Shown here piece after piece: positions 42,329 to 53,039 of a DNA stretch of 64,000 nucleotides (position 1 is its first letter; every line of letters starts with the position of its first letter). Where the stretch lies: positions 568,501-632,500 of the forward strand of contig CAUYUJ010000725.1 in the NCBI GenBank assembly GCA_963575745.1, read 5' to 3'. This DNA comes from Prorocentrum cordatum. Its lineage: Eukaryota > Sar > Dinophyceae > Prorocentrales > Prorocentraceae. The notes under the pieces were generated by a model. The model was not told where the DNA came from. It did no database searches and saw only the letters and a program-made list of their open reading frames with translations. The translations under genes were made by a program, and so were the position numbers.

Positions 42329-42890
42329 ACGCGAGGTCGCCTTGCCCCAGCAGGGCGACACCACCGAGCAGGTGGACGCGGCGAGGCTCGAGAGGGCCAG
42401 GCGCGGCGACCCGCAGGTGATGTGGGAGTACAGCGGGTATCAAATGTACATCACCCTCCACATATATGTATATATACGAGCCCACTGCGAGCTTTAAACT
42501 CGCTGGTGTTCGTATATATGCTTACCAACGAAATTGCCGATCGCCGCCGCGATCTTCGATCGCGGATGTGATCGGCCAGGTCGTTGGTAGTTGCGATCGT
42601 AGGACCTGCCGCCCGCGACCGAGGGCGGCGCGCCCGTCGCGCCCGTGGCGCCGCCCGTGGCGCAGGAGGAGGAGTCGCTCGAGCGGTGGAAGCACGGCGA
42701 CGACCCGCCACAGTTCCACCAGCCGGCTGGCCCCCCGCAGGAGGAGGACGTGGGGGCGCGGCCGCCCCACAAGGTACGGAGTGCCCGTGCCGCCGCCCAC
42801 TGGGCGGCGGTGGGCGGCGACCACCTCGGACGCCTTCGTCGCCTACCTGAAAAGCACCTTCAAGGTCATGTTCAGGAAGGCCGCAGGGGG
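42329..42890 (+). CDS. Exon-like segments of an unknown gene
   Basis: Three stretches look coding: about 42329-42417 (VALPQQGDTTEQVDAARLER), about 42620-42772 (EEESLERWKHGDDPPQFHQP) and about 42813-42888 (SDAFVAYLKSTFKVMFRK). They may belong with the exons at 44.99-45.44 kb. Joins are not worked out. Confidence 0.4.
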
Positions 42891-43148
42891 TAACAAAGTC
42901 CGACCGCAACGAGCTATGCTCAATGCGACCGCCATCGAAAGACAAGTCGCACACGAGCAATGCTCGCGCGACACAACGCGACAGGGCGACTGACTTGCCT
43001 TGGCGACCGCCGCGACGCCAAAGCCCTGCGCCAAGGCGGCCTTGACCTCGTTCAGGCGCGCAGCCGCCGCCCGCTCGCCGCCGCGGGTCTTGGCCTGTGG
43101 GATATGCAAAGGTCCCCCCCCCAAAAAAAAACATCCACGACAATCTCC

Positions 43149-43228
43149 CAGTGGGGGTGGGGTAGGCTGACACCACTTGGGGGTGGGGCGATGCCAAACC
43201 CCCAAGTGGTGTAAGCCTACCCCGCCCC
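43149..43228. repeat. Long hairpin with about 30-bp arms
   Basis: GGGGTAGGCTGACACCACTT and GGGGGT on the left are matched by ACCCCC, AAGTGGTGTAAGCCTACCCC on the right around a short CGATGCC-type loop. One mismatch is visible in the arms. Confidence 0.85.
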
Positions 43229-43249
43229 CTCATCCGATATCATTTCCAC

Positions 43250-43657
43250 ATGGCGAGCGATGCTCACCAGGCTGCGGGCATGGCGACGGCGCCGCTTGCG
43301 CGACCGCCTACGCCACCGCCGCCGCCGCCAGCGTCGAAGCAGCGGCCGTCGGCGCCGCGTCCGACCACTGCGCCCACGACCAGGCGCCGCGTGCCGCCGC
43401 CGCGCACGCCATCGCCGCAGCGCCCGACTGCGGCGAGGAGGCCAACGACGCCGCCGCGGCGCCCGACTGCGGCGAGCAGCAGCAGCCGCGGGAGCGCGGG
43501 TGGCGCTGCGCCGAGCCGCAGCCACAGCCGCCCCGCGCCGCGCGGCACGGTGGGCGCTGCCATCCCCCAGCGCCAGCCGCCGCCGCACGTTGCGTCGTGG
43601 CGCAACCGCGCGCGGCGCAGCATCAGCTACGCGGACTGGTGCGACACGTACAAATAA
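43250..43657 (+). CDS. Pro/Ala/Ser/Arg-rich protein, 135 residues
   Basis: ATG in a CACATGGCG context; a low-complexity body (PPTPPPPPPASKQRPSAPRP) followed by a less biased C terminus ASWRNRARRSISYADWCDTY and TAA. The distinct C-terminal end favours coding; the middle could reflect GC bias. Function unknown. Confidence 0.4.
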   Translation: MASDAHQAAGMATAPLARPPTPPPPPPASKQRPSAPRPTTAPTTRRRVPPPRTPSPQRPTAARRPTTPPRRPTAASSSSRGSAGGAAPSRSHSRPAPRGTVGAAIPQRQPPPHVASWRNRARRSISYADWCDTYK

Positions 43658-43689
43658 GTGTCGCAGCAGCGGCGGCGGCCTCGGCGGCG

Positions 43690-44110
43690 GCCTCGGCGGC
43701 GGCGGCCCCGGCGCATTCTGAGCGGCGCGCCCGCGGGCGCTGAGCGGCGCGCCTTCGGGCGCACTCGGCGGCGGCGCGCGTGGTGAGCCATCCTCCTCCT
43801 CCTCCACGCCACCGACGGCGACGACAATGGCGACGACAGTGACGACTACGACGATAACGGTTAACGCGACGATGCTAGAACGACGACACCAACGACGATA
43901 CAGACGTTACCGATGTTGATACGACGATGGCGACGACGATGGCGGCGACAACGATCATAATGTTGACGACGATGAGACATGACGATAGCGACCACGTCGA
44001 CGATGCCGACATCAGAGCCACGGCCGCCAGCTAACTTCCGCGCGCCACACCATGCGCATCTCAATGTGGTGCGGCGCGCGCTAGTCCGACGACGATGACG
44101 TGATATGCCG
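43690..44110. other. GGC/GAC-rich simple sequence, no gene seen
   Basis: GGCGGC at 43665-43780 and drifting GACGACGATGG at 43805-43980. No supportable frame. Confidence 0.6.
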
Positions 44111-44198
44111 CGCACTGGTTTAGATGTCTGATTTGTGAGTTTTAATTGGTTGTGTTTCAGTTTTTTGAGTTACGAAATCAGGTCACGATCAAAACCAC

Positions 44199-44370
44199 GG
44201 CGACACTGCAATGCATAGCAAGCTATACATTGCAGATCTGCAATGTATAGCATGCTATACATTGCAGATCTGCAGTGTATAGCTTGCTCAGAAGCATCTG
44301 CTGCTACACAACAGTAGCAAGCTATACATTGCATATCTGCAATGTATAGCTTGCTATGCATTGCACATTG
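44199..44370. repeat. Nested palindromes of TGCAATGTATAGC and AGATCT
   Basis: 44239-44266 is a perfect 28-bp palindrome (half-site TGCAATGTATAGCA). The half-site recurs with GCAAGC or GCTTGC spacers on both sides and is joined by TTGCAGATCTGCAA (44230-44243), giving several alternative hairpins in about 170 bp. Confidence 0.85.
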
Positions 44371-44989
44371 CAGTTTCGAGTTGTGTGGTGTTTCTGGTTT
44401 GTTATTTTTCAGTTTGATTTCACAAGCGATGCAAAGAAATACCCCTTACGTGTGGCATATCGTCGTCATGTTTCATGCGTGCGGTAACGGTGTCGTCGTG
44501 TGTACATGTGCAAATGCGCTGTTACACACGATCGTGACACCGCCACCGTACGCATGAATACATCAGCAGATTCGTCACTACCTCGCCTGTCCGTCCAGTC
44601 TTGCATAGGCGCCCGCGTGCCAGTGCCCCGCGGATGGAGGTGAGAGCAGTGCCGCGCTAGGAAGAAATGTCGCCCCCTTTCTGCCTCATTCTTCTCCACG
44701 CCGATCATGTGTCGACCATCCAGCATAACCACCACAATGGTTATAGTGCTTGCCACGTGCAACTGCGAGCATGCTCGCAGTTGCGGCATTGCGAATCACC
44801 TCGGGCTCAATTGCGAGCTATGCTCGCGCTGTCAGCACAACCCTCTCTTGCGTCGCAAACACATGCCTGTGAGCTTCGCTCACTGCCGAATTTGGCAGCC
44901 GTTTGGTGGCCCGAGTGAGTGGCCGCCACAGCTCGCACGCTCCGCGGGCCGCCATCACCGCGGGCGCGGCGGCGGACCATGCCCGCGAC

Positions 44990-45439
44990 CGCGCTCGAGC
45001 TCCGCGCTCGAGCTCGCGCGCGAGCTCGAGCACGAGCTCCGCGACGCGGGCTCGCTGGTGGACACCCTCGGCGGCGAGCGGGAGCGAACTATCGCCAAGC
45101 TGTACATCGCCCTCAACGCCCGTCTGGCCAAGCTAGTCGGGCTCGGCGCCGCGACCGTACAGGATCTGGTCACGGCCATCGACATCGGGCCGTGGTCCGA
45201 TCGCCAGAAGAACGGACTTCGGAATCTCGTCGAGACGATCGGCGCCAGCTCCACGAATACCGACAAGCAGCCGTACCAGCACTGCTTGAGGCACATCGCA
45301 CGAATAATGTGCACCCCCGTGCCATGCATACAACTGCGCCTGCGAGCTTCGCTCGCGATGGTGTCAGGCAATATGCGAGCTTTGCTCGCGATGCTAACAC
45401 GCCCTCAGGTTCGAGAGCTACATCACCCAGGAGGGGTGA
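44990..45439 (+). CDS. Last two exons of an unknown helical protein gene
   Basis: The exon to 45290 reads LARELEHELRDAGSLVDTLG, ERTIAKLYIALNARLAKLVG and GPWSDRQKNGLRNLVETIGA, a helical, possibly coiled-coil sequence. An intron 45291-45408 starting GC at the first base of a GCACAT/ATGTGC hairpin joins in frame to FESYITQEG and TGA. Two further GCGAGC hairpins lie inside that intron. The upstream exon boundary is not resolved. Confidence 0.55.
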
Positions 45440-45630
45440 GCGAAGTCCCGCTCGAAGCCCATCGTCCACGCTACTTGTGGTATTCTGAGCTTGTTTCCAC
45501 ACGTGCCGCCTTTCCCAGAACGCCATATGCAGCATCGTTACATGCTGCACGCGGCACGAGCTTTGCTCGCAACTTCGGCACGTCCTTGCCACCGTGGCCC
45601 CCCCATAATGGCGCGGGGATGCGTGTTTTA

Positions 45631-45963
45631 GCCAACCGAGCGTGGCGCATCGGGCTGTTCAAGCCGTGCGAGGGCACCGCGTCTCGCATGGTCGCGGTGA
45701 CGGCGTATGCCTTGGACCTTGAGCTCTCGCACGACGACGCGCTGAAGCACACAGCGCCATTGAGGTCGATCATCAACACGTATGCCAAGGAGCGGCTTCG
45801 TGACCCCAGTCTGCAGCGCATCTTGGTGTACGGCGAGCTGAGCGAGCTCGACGACGCGACCCGCCGCTTCGCGTACGGCGACGCGAAGCTGCCGCCAGCA
45901 GTCAACATACATGGCGCTGACGCGACATATCCCCGTGCAGTCTACGTCGGGAAGCGGGGGTAA
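45631..45963 (+). CDS. Terminal exon of an unknown gene
   Basis: After GTGTTTTAG the frame reads NRAWRIGLFKPCEGTASRMV, YALDLELSHDDALKHTAPLR, SIINTYAKERLRDPSLQRIL and FAYGDAKLPPAVNIHGADAT, ending at TAA. Composition is convincing; no domain recognised. Confidence 0.55.
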   Translation, partial: ANRAWRIGLFKPCEGTASRMVAVTAYALDLELSHDDALKHTAPLRSIINTYAKERLRDPSLQRILVYGELSELDDATRRFAYGDAKLPPAVNIHGADATYPRAVYVGKRG

Positions 45964-46188
45964 GATGGGGGGTGGTATTGTATATTGAGCGTCGCTCCCA
46001 GGCGCATGTAGCGCTCGCGTTGGCGAGGCGTGCGAGCGCCGCTCGCTGGCATGCGTCGCCGCATTACGCGCCGTGGTTGGCCCATGCCACGGACTGCGCG
46101 GATACCAGAGCTGGACACGATCCTGCCGTTCAGCTGCCGTGCTTAAAAGCGGAATCGCCAGAACAAAAACCTTGCGTGTCTGGACGCG

Positions 46189-46674
46189 GTGCCAGAACAG
46201 CACCGCCAGGCGATCAGATATCAGATCGCCAGCGAGTGCAATAAATCAAACAAGGAATACGTGAAGGCCGAGAAGAAGGATGACGACGAGGGCAAGAAGG
46301 ATGTGAAGCAGGAGGTGAAGGCGACGCAGGAGGTGAAGCATGAGCAGCCAGAGATGGCATCGTCTGCTTCTGCGGCGCCGCCTGCTGATGTGGAGCGGTC
46401 ATGCCCCGCTGCCATGAGCATCAACAGCTTCGGCGTGTTGACGAAGACTGACCTCGGCCCCCGCGCCGCCCTCGGTGTGTGGAGGGAGGAGCCAGACGGG
46501 GCAGCGGTCGCATCGGTCGCCGCCGCAGCCTCTGTCAGGGAGGTTGAGGAGCGGTTCAAATCGGCCACGGCAGCCACCTCAGCGCTGCGGCGGCCAAGCG
46601 CCGCCCCGCAGCGGCGGGGAGTGCGGCGGCAGCGGCGCCTATGCGGCGCCCAGCCGCCGCCGCCGCTTCCTTGA
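46189..46674 (+). CDS. Lys/Glu-rich segment followed by Ala-rich region
   Basis: Reads YQIASECNKSNKEYVKAEKK, DVKQEVKATQEVKHEQPEMA and AMSINSFGVLTKTDLGPRAA. The start here is GTG, so it is probably an internal exon with an unresolved acceptor. Likely disordered; function unknown. Confidence 0.45.
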   Translation: MPEQHRQAIRYQIASECNKSNKEYVKAEKKDDDEGKKDVKQEVKATQEVKHEQPEMASSASAAPPADVERSCPAAMSINSFGVLTKTDLGPRAALGVWREEPDGAAVASVAAAASVREVEERFKSATAATSALRRPSAAPQRRGVRRQRRLCGAQPPPPLP

Positions 46675-46797
46675 CGGGAGCGGCGCGCGCGCTTCGCGTG
46701 CGGCGGCGGCTGGCTGGCAAGCAATCCAACCCCGCCGCTTGGGCGGGACAGCTCGACACCGCCCGGGTGGAGGAGAAGCTGGAGACGTAATCCGCGA

Positions 46798-46952
46798 TGG
46801 CCGTCTTCCAGTCGTGGGGTTACTTTACCACAAGGTCCGCAATGGGCATGAAGAAGGAGGGCCTCTCACACGACACCGCCACGGGCGTGGCGCGCGAGTG
46901 GTACCGCAAGCTCAAGACCATGTGGATTGAGCGCTGGGGCCCCCCAGAGTAG
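46798..46952 (+). CDS. Short 51-residue ORF or exon
   Basis: ATG then AVFQSWGYFTTRSAMGMKKE, GVAREWYRKLKTMWIERWGP and TAG. Aromatic and charged composition is coding-like. It could be the last exon of the 46.2-kb gene. Confidence 0.45.
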
Positions 46953-47222
46953 TCGCGCCCGCGGGCGCGGCTGCGCGGCGGTGCCCGCGCGACGGCAGTG
47001 CGTGCGTTGCGCGACTGCCACCGACAACACATGTCAGTTCAATTGCAGTGCACTCGCTTTATTGCACACTTCCCATCGTCATCAATGCCACCAGCTCCTC
47101 ACCCGATGCTACCTTGAAAAGGTTCAGCGAGCTTTGCTCGCCTGGCGAGCGCGCGATACATTCCGTAGGCTTGGTCCAAGGTGGACGCACGTTGATGCAC
47201 CGCGCGCGCCGCATGGGCTGCC

Positions 47223-50200
47223 ATGCCAAAGCGTGCTTCGATAGACCACGATGAAACGCAGGTGTGGAAGGTGCTGCGGCTGGGGAAAGAGAGCTGGGCC
47301 AGCCAGCGCGCGATCACAAATCTACCCGACTGCCTTGCGGCACCCGCTCCTCAACAGCATGTGCGAGCTTGGCTCGCGCAATACATGTGTATAGTGACAT
47401 GTCGTATCGTATGCCAGCATCGCGGCTGCAACGCGCTGGCCCAGCGGACTTAATCTTGCTGATAGCGGCGACGCCCCTGAAACCTGGAGCAGGGGGCGCC
47501 CAGTACTGCGCACGCAAGGCACAGTGCCAAGCGCGCGGCACGCATGGCAGACTCGTGGAGTCTGTACCCCCGACCATGGGTTCAGGCGACGACGTGCACA
47601 TCGCGATCCAGAACCCCCTGGAGATGCTGCACTATGCCGCGGCGCATAGCACGCACTTCTCTGACCTGCTGGCGGCGACCTTCGACGCGACGCAGTGTAG
47701 TCGCGAGAAGCCGCGGTCGATCGCGTTGTATGAAAGAGCGTGTTCTACCGCTGCTGGCGGAAAACCGGGGGGGGTCACTACCGGTTCGAACCCCTCCCCC
47801 CCCCCCCCTCCGGAAAACCGGGGGGGGTCACTACCGGTTCGAACCCCCCCCCCCCCCCCTGCTCATCATGAAAAGGGGGGGGGGTCACTACCGGTTCGAA
47901 CCCCTCCCCCCCCCCCCCCCCTCTCGAAAACCCAGTGGGGGTGCGGACAGAGGTGGGGACGGTGTTGGTGGGACAGTGGTGAGGGGATAGCGGGACAGTG
48001 GTGGGGACAGTGGGACAGTGGGACAGTGGTGGGGACGGTAGTGGTGGGGACAGTGGTGGGGACAATGGTGGGAACAGGGGGGGACAGTGGACAGTGGTGG
48101 TGACGGTGGTGGTGGGGACAGTGGTGTGGGGACAATGGGAATGAGGTGGAAACAGTGGGACAGTGGAGGGTACAATGGTGGTGGGGACAGTGGTGAAGGC
48201 GGTGGCGAGGACGGCGGTGGGACAATGGGACAGAGGTACAGTGGGGACAGTGGTGGGGACAGTGGGGACAGTGGTGGGAACAGTGGGACAGCTCAGTGGG
48301 ACAGCGGAGGAGTCAGTGGGACAGTGGGGACAGTGGGGATAGTCGGGCAGTGGTTGGGGCCGTGGAGACAGTGGGGAGAGTGGAACCGTGGTGGGAACAG
48401 TTCTGGGGACAGCGGGGACAGTGCGACAGTGGTGGGGCCACTGGTGGGGACAGTAGGGGCGGTGGTGGAACCAGTGGGGACAGCGGTGGTGAGGACAGTG
48501 GTGCTGGGAACACCAGTGGGGGATGTGATGCGGACGGTGGTGGGGACCGGGAGTCGTTTGCTGGCGGTGAGTAGGGGGGGGGGGGGGGGTCGAACCGGTA
48601 GTGACCCCCCCCCCCGGTTTTCCGGATCCGGAGGGGGGGGGGGGGGAGGGGTTCGAACCGGTAGTGACCCCCCCCGGTTTTCGAGGGGGGGATGGGGGGG
48701 GGGGACGGGTTAGGGGAGGGGGGGGTTTTGCTGGGGGAGGGGGGGGGGTTCCAGAAGGGAGGGGATTTTCGGAGGGGGGGGGGGGGGGGGGCGACCCCCG
48801 GGTTCCGGAGGAAAAGGTTGGCAATTTTCCACAGTAAAGCGGCGGTGGATCACGCTCTCTCCGTTGTATTCATCAGTCTCATTGACCCCCCGCCGTCACG
48901 ACTCTAACGCGAGTTTTGCTCGCAGCAGGGAGCGAACGTTGCTGGCATCGCGCGCCTTACACGCCACCCTGCCTCGACAATGAGGCGCGCGGACCAAGAC
49001 GGCGTGAACCCCAGTGACGCCATCTCGAAGAGCCACACACGTAAGTTTGGCTTCCTCTATTGGTCGATAATGGAATAACGCACGGTTTTGCCCAACTCCG
49101 CCAAGGCCAACGGTGATATAAGTAGGTCGGCGAGCTACGCTCGTACCGCTGATGCTTCTGGTGTGTCATGCATGTGACTATCGGCGGATTTGGTCCGCTG
49201 GCACTTGGGCGCGAACATAGCTGGCTGACAATACGCGGCGTCCGACAGTATGTCTGTGCGAAGGCCGAGGGCCAGCTGACGCAGATAGCCACGAGTGCAT
49301 GAAGTGGTTCTTCGAGCGCACGGGGACCGACGCGCGTGACGTCGGCGTCAACTTGGTGCTCAAGGGGGGGCGCCAGGTCCGCGTCTTCTTGGAGCTCGCC
49401 GTTATTGCGGGCGACGGGCCTGGCATCAAGGAGATACTGGCATCCAAGGGACATAGTGGCGCGAAACCTTGCGCATTGTGTCAGAATTGCGTGCTTCACA
49501 CGCACCCTCGTGCCGAGCGAGGAGATGGGCTCCACCAGCACGACGACTGGACCGTCAGCATCGCGGAGACCGGTTTCTCCAGATTCGCGTCTGGCATTCA
49601 AGCTGCTTTGCGGGGTGCACCCCGCGACGCGAGCGTCGCTCGCGCCACGCTGTGGTCGGATCGCAATCGGGATGGCGAGCGAAGCTCGCGCGGTCGACGC
49701 TGACGCGATCGGTATCCGCTCGCCAACTTAGGTTGCACACCGACGAGACCATCGTCGATGCCGTGCGGCGCGCCCAGGAGAACCCGTTGGACGATCGCGT
49801 CGCTCTGTACAACGGCTACTCGCACACCCCGCATCAGCTCATCGGGGACATGCTGGCTCGGCCGTCGCAATCAATCATGTACGGCTGGTCGCACACCTAC
49901 CTGCAGGATGGCATCTGCGACGCCGGGTTCGGCACCCTCATGTCTCCTGTAGGACGGTCGCGTCCTACGCCGAGCTCGGCGAGCTCGCGCGTGCGATCGC
50001 GCCGCCGCGCGCCTTTCCGCGCATCGGCTCGCTATTCGAACCGAACAGGACCCGCAACGCCCTGAAGAACGACAAGTTCCAGAGCGGTTGCGGCGAGTCC
50101 TGCACGCCTGCGCCAATCGCATCGCGATGCCTGCGCGAGGTGGCACGCATGCGCGCCGCATGGGAGGGAGGCATGGGAGGATATATGGGTCGGGGAGGTG

Positions 50201-50930
50201 TGGTACCTGTGATGATGGATGAAGTGCCCCATCGGGGTCCCACGCACATTGGACAGGTAGTGAAGACGCGCTCCGACGAGCCGAAGGTGCGGAGCATGTT
50301 GGCTGCCTTCGACGTGCTGGAGCTGCTGATGGCCCCACGCAACGTGGGCATGGTGCGACCGTCGCAGCTAGCGGCTGCGATCAAGCGGCACCTGGACGAC
50401 GTTCTGTACGAACTTCCGACGCCCCAGCAGTATCAACGCATGCAGCGAGCGTGGCCCGTCGCAGGTTCAAGTAGCATCTCCGCGATTCACTCAGTGAGTG
50501 CTGCGACGGCCTGCTGCTACCGCACACATGCTTATCGGCGAGCATTGCTCGGTCCATCGGATGCGCTGGGGGTCACGCCAATTGACGCGCGGATTGTTCA
50601 AGGAGGCGCATGGTGCCGTAGCATTTCGACCAAAACACCATTACGCCTTCCACCTCCCGCTCCAGCTGTACCGCCACGGCTTCCTCGTCGCAGCCATGAC
50701 GATGGAGCGCAAGCACCGCGTAGTCAAGCGGTACTTGCGGTCGCGCCGCACGCTCGCCTCCTTCGAGCTCGGCGTCATGGAGGAGATAACGTGCTTCGAG
50801 TTGTGGCAGCTCTGCAACACGGAGGTGGCGCAGCGAGCAACGCTCGCGGATGACATCGGTGGTGGGGTGGCGCAGCGAGCAGCGCTCGCTGATGAATGTG
50901 TTGGCGGATGCTTCGGTGAATCTCTCTAAC
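47223..50930 (+). CDS. Large split gene, transposase-like multicopy family (possibly decaying)
   Basis: Exon 1: 47223-47360 (ATG; WKVLRLGKESWASQRAITNL). Exon 2: 47504-47727 (HIAIQNPLEMLHYAAAHSTH, SREKPRSIAL). Exon 3 from 48985 (DQDGVNPSDAISKSHTRKFG, FLYWSIME). Exon 4 about 49221-49609 (KWFFERTGTDARDVGVNLVL, GAKPCALCQNCV). Exon 5 from 49732 (HTDETIVDAVRRAQENP, MYGWSHTYLQDGI). Then about 50262-50490 and 50603-50832 (FRPKHHYAFHLPLQLYRHGF, TMERKHRVVKRYL). Motif order resembles a protein recurrent in dinoflagellate genomes; this is recall, not a search. Introns at 47361, 47728 and 49610 start at a hairpin. Frame breaks near 49297 and 49950 suggest decay. An internal exon near 51128 and a last exon at 53728 may belong to it. 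Confidence 0.55.
47756..48690. repeat. Inverted-repeat-flanked GGGACAGTGGTG satellite inside an intron
   Basis: Three left copies of GGTCACTACCGGTTCGAACC (47778-47905) are mirrored by two right copies in reverse complement (48587-48680), each next to AAAACCGG and C/G runs. Between them lies a GTGGGGACAGTGGGACAG minisatellite (47995-48530). It fills the 47728-48984 intron. Confidence 0.85.
48690..48840. repeat. G-rich simple sequence
   Basis: G homopolymers with GTTTTC and GGTTCC interruptions, still within the intron. Confidence 0.85.
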
Positions 50931-51127
50931 TGCGCATGTGACCATACGTGGCCTGGTCAAGCCCAGCCCGCCGCGGGGCATGCGCCAGAAAGTCCTGCGG
51001 GATATCCATAATGCTTATCGCATTTCCCGCTGCACGTAGATCATCTTACGCATGATGTCGAGCAACGCTCGCCATGATATGCGACCCATCATGTATTAAC
51101 ATGTTGTCTTACCGTGCGTTGGACGAG

Positions 51128-51231
51128 CGGATATTTGGTGACGCCAACGTGCGCGCGAGCTCCGCCGCGGCTCTCGATCGCGGCATGGTGCGCCTCGGTG
51201 ACATGGTCAGCATCCAGGCTCGGAAGCAGGG
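51128..51231 (+). CDS. Exon, probably of the 47.2-kb gene
   Basis: Reads RIFGDANVRASSAAALDRGM then VRLGDMVSIQARKQ up to GCAGG|GTGGGTGG. Good coding composition; assignment to the transposase-like gene is by position. Confidence 0.4.
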
Positions 51232-51579
51232 TGGGTGGGGGAGGAGCACAGGGCATCAATTCACATTCTTCCCTCCTTCCTTCATTCCTTCTCTCCGTCA
51301 ATCCTTCTATCCGTCAATCCTTCTCTCCGTCAATACTCTCTCCGTCAATCTTCTTCTTCGCTCATTCTACTTCAATCTTCTCGTCGTCAATCCCGTCTTC
51401 ACCCCCCTCGTCTTCTCGTATTCTCGCCCCTCTCGTCTTCACCCCCCGCTCCGTTCACCCTACTTCACTCCGCTGCCGCTCGGCCACAGGGGCGGGGGTC
51501 GAGTCGACCCTATAGGTGGCGCGCCCCCTGTCCCCCCCCCCCCCGCACCTCGGCTCCGCCGCGCGCCCTGCTGCGCGCC

Positions 51580-53036
51580 ATGGCAGCGCCGCCGCCGCCG
51601 CCCGCGGCCGCGTGCGCCGCCGCGGCAGCGGCGCGCCCCCCCTGGCCGCAGGCGCACCTCCCCCCCCCCCCCCTCCCCCCCCGCGGCAGCGCCAGCGCGG
51701 GCGGGCAGCGCGACCGCTTGGAGGCGGCCATTGGCCGCTTGAACTGGGCGGCCTTCGCCCCAGAGGCGGCGGAGATGGCCGCCCGCGCCGAGGATGCGAC
51801 CGCCCGCTCCGACAGGCGGCGGCACTCCGCGCGGTGGCACGCGGAGCGGTCGCAGCACGGCTTCGAGGAGGTCGCCGCGCAGCGCGAGTTCCCGCCGCCG
51901 CCGCCGCCGCCGCCGCATCGGGTGTTAACAATATAATACCCCACCACCACATCCATAGGTATATGACGTTTTGTATAGCGGGCTTTTCTCGCCTGCGTTA
52001 TTAATCGCGAGCGTTGCTCGATCGAGCCTGGCACCAGATCAAACCGCATCCCCCACCGACGTTACACCCCCCCCTCGCAGGGCCGTGCACATGGAGACTT
52101 CGACGCTGATGAGCTGCGGTACGAGCTCCAAGAGGCGCGTGTCTCCATGCATGCATGCATGATTGCGAGCTAGATCGCCGAAGGGTATGTATCTCAGCGG
52201 GTTGGTCATGGGGAGCGTTGCTCTCCCCGAGCAAACCGATGATGATCTATACGTGTCTGCTTCCCCTTTTTCCCCCCTTCGGGCACGCCAGGAGGCGCGC
52301 GTCTCGCGCCTGGAGGTGCAGCACATCCAGGACGCGGCCCGCGAGTTGCGCTTCGCGGAGCCCCACTGCCGCGAGGAGCAGGACGGGCGCTGGCTGCTGG
52401 CGCTCAGGAACCAGCACCACGCTGACCAGCAGACGCTGGTCAGCGCCAGGACCAGCGAGGCGGCGCAGGACCAGGCCCTGGTCGAGATGGCGCAGCTGGT
52501 GGCGACGGTGCCGGGGTCCGCCTACGCGGAGACCGTCGCGGCGCGCCAGGCGATGGGGGGGCGAGGAGGTGATGCGCGAGCGCCTGGAGGCGGTCGTCCG
52601 CGCGCGCGGGCTGCAGGCGCCGCCGTTCATGGCGCAGGCGCCTGTCATTCTCCTTGTGAGCATCGCTCGCTCCCCCCAACCTCCTCCTCGTCCTCCTCTG
52701 AACTCTTCTCATTCATCCCCCTCCTCCTTCGCATTCATCCCGCGGAGGAGCGTGCGGAGGAGGAGCGCCTGCAGGGCCTCCGCGAGGCGCTGCAGGGGCG
52801 CCAGGAGCAGGCCTGGGCTCGCGGCCTCCACCGCCGAGAGCTGCAGGCGGAGGCGCGGGTGGTTCGCCGCGCTGAGGAGGCGGCGAGCCAGGTCGCGGTG
52901 CGCGAGCTCGCGCAGCAGCAGCGCGCTGCATCCCGCCATGGGGCGGCGGTGGCCGCCCGCGCAGCTGGCGGAGGCAGCTGCGGCCGCACGCGCCGCCGCG
53001 GGGCCGCGCGCGGGCCCATATGGGCCCGCCCTCTGA
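51580..53036 (+). CDS. Split gene for an Arg/Glu/Ala-rich coiled-coil protein
   Basis: ATG at 51580 (GCGCCATGG context). Exon 1 51580-51921 (DRLEAAIGRLNWAAFAPEAA); exon 2 about 52081-52152 (GDFDADELRYELQEARVS); exon 3 52292-52655 (RVSRLEVQHIQDAARELRF, EEVMRERLEAVVRARGLQAP); exon 4 52748-53036 (EERLQGLREALQGRQEQAWA). Heptad-like Leu/Ala/Arg spacing suggests a long coiled coil. Intron 52656-52747 starts at GTGAGCATCGCTCGC, a hairpin, and joins in phase. Within exon 3 a run of seven G (52555-52561) needs one base fewer to keep the frame. The gene lies inside an intron of, or between parts of, the 47.2-kb gene. Confidence 0.5.
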
Positions 53037-53039
53037 GCG

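Noticed and set aside
47778-47905. tRNA gene suggested by GGTTCGAACC (T-loop or B-box like)
   Set aside because: No acceptor stem, anticodon arm or A box can be placed around it; flanks are homopolymer runs.
47778-48824. 348-codon Pro/His/Cys-rich minus-strand frame
   Set aside because: Translation of the GGGACAGTGG satellite and C runs.
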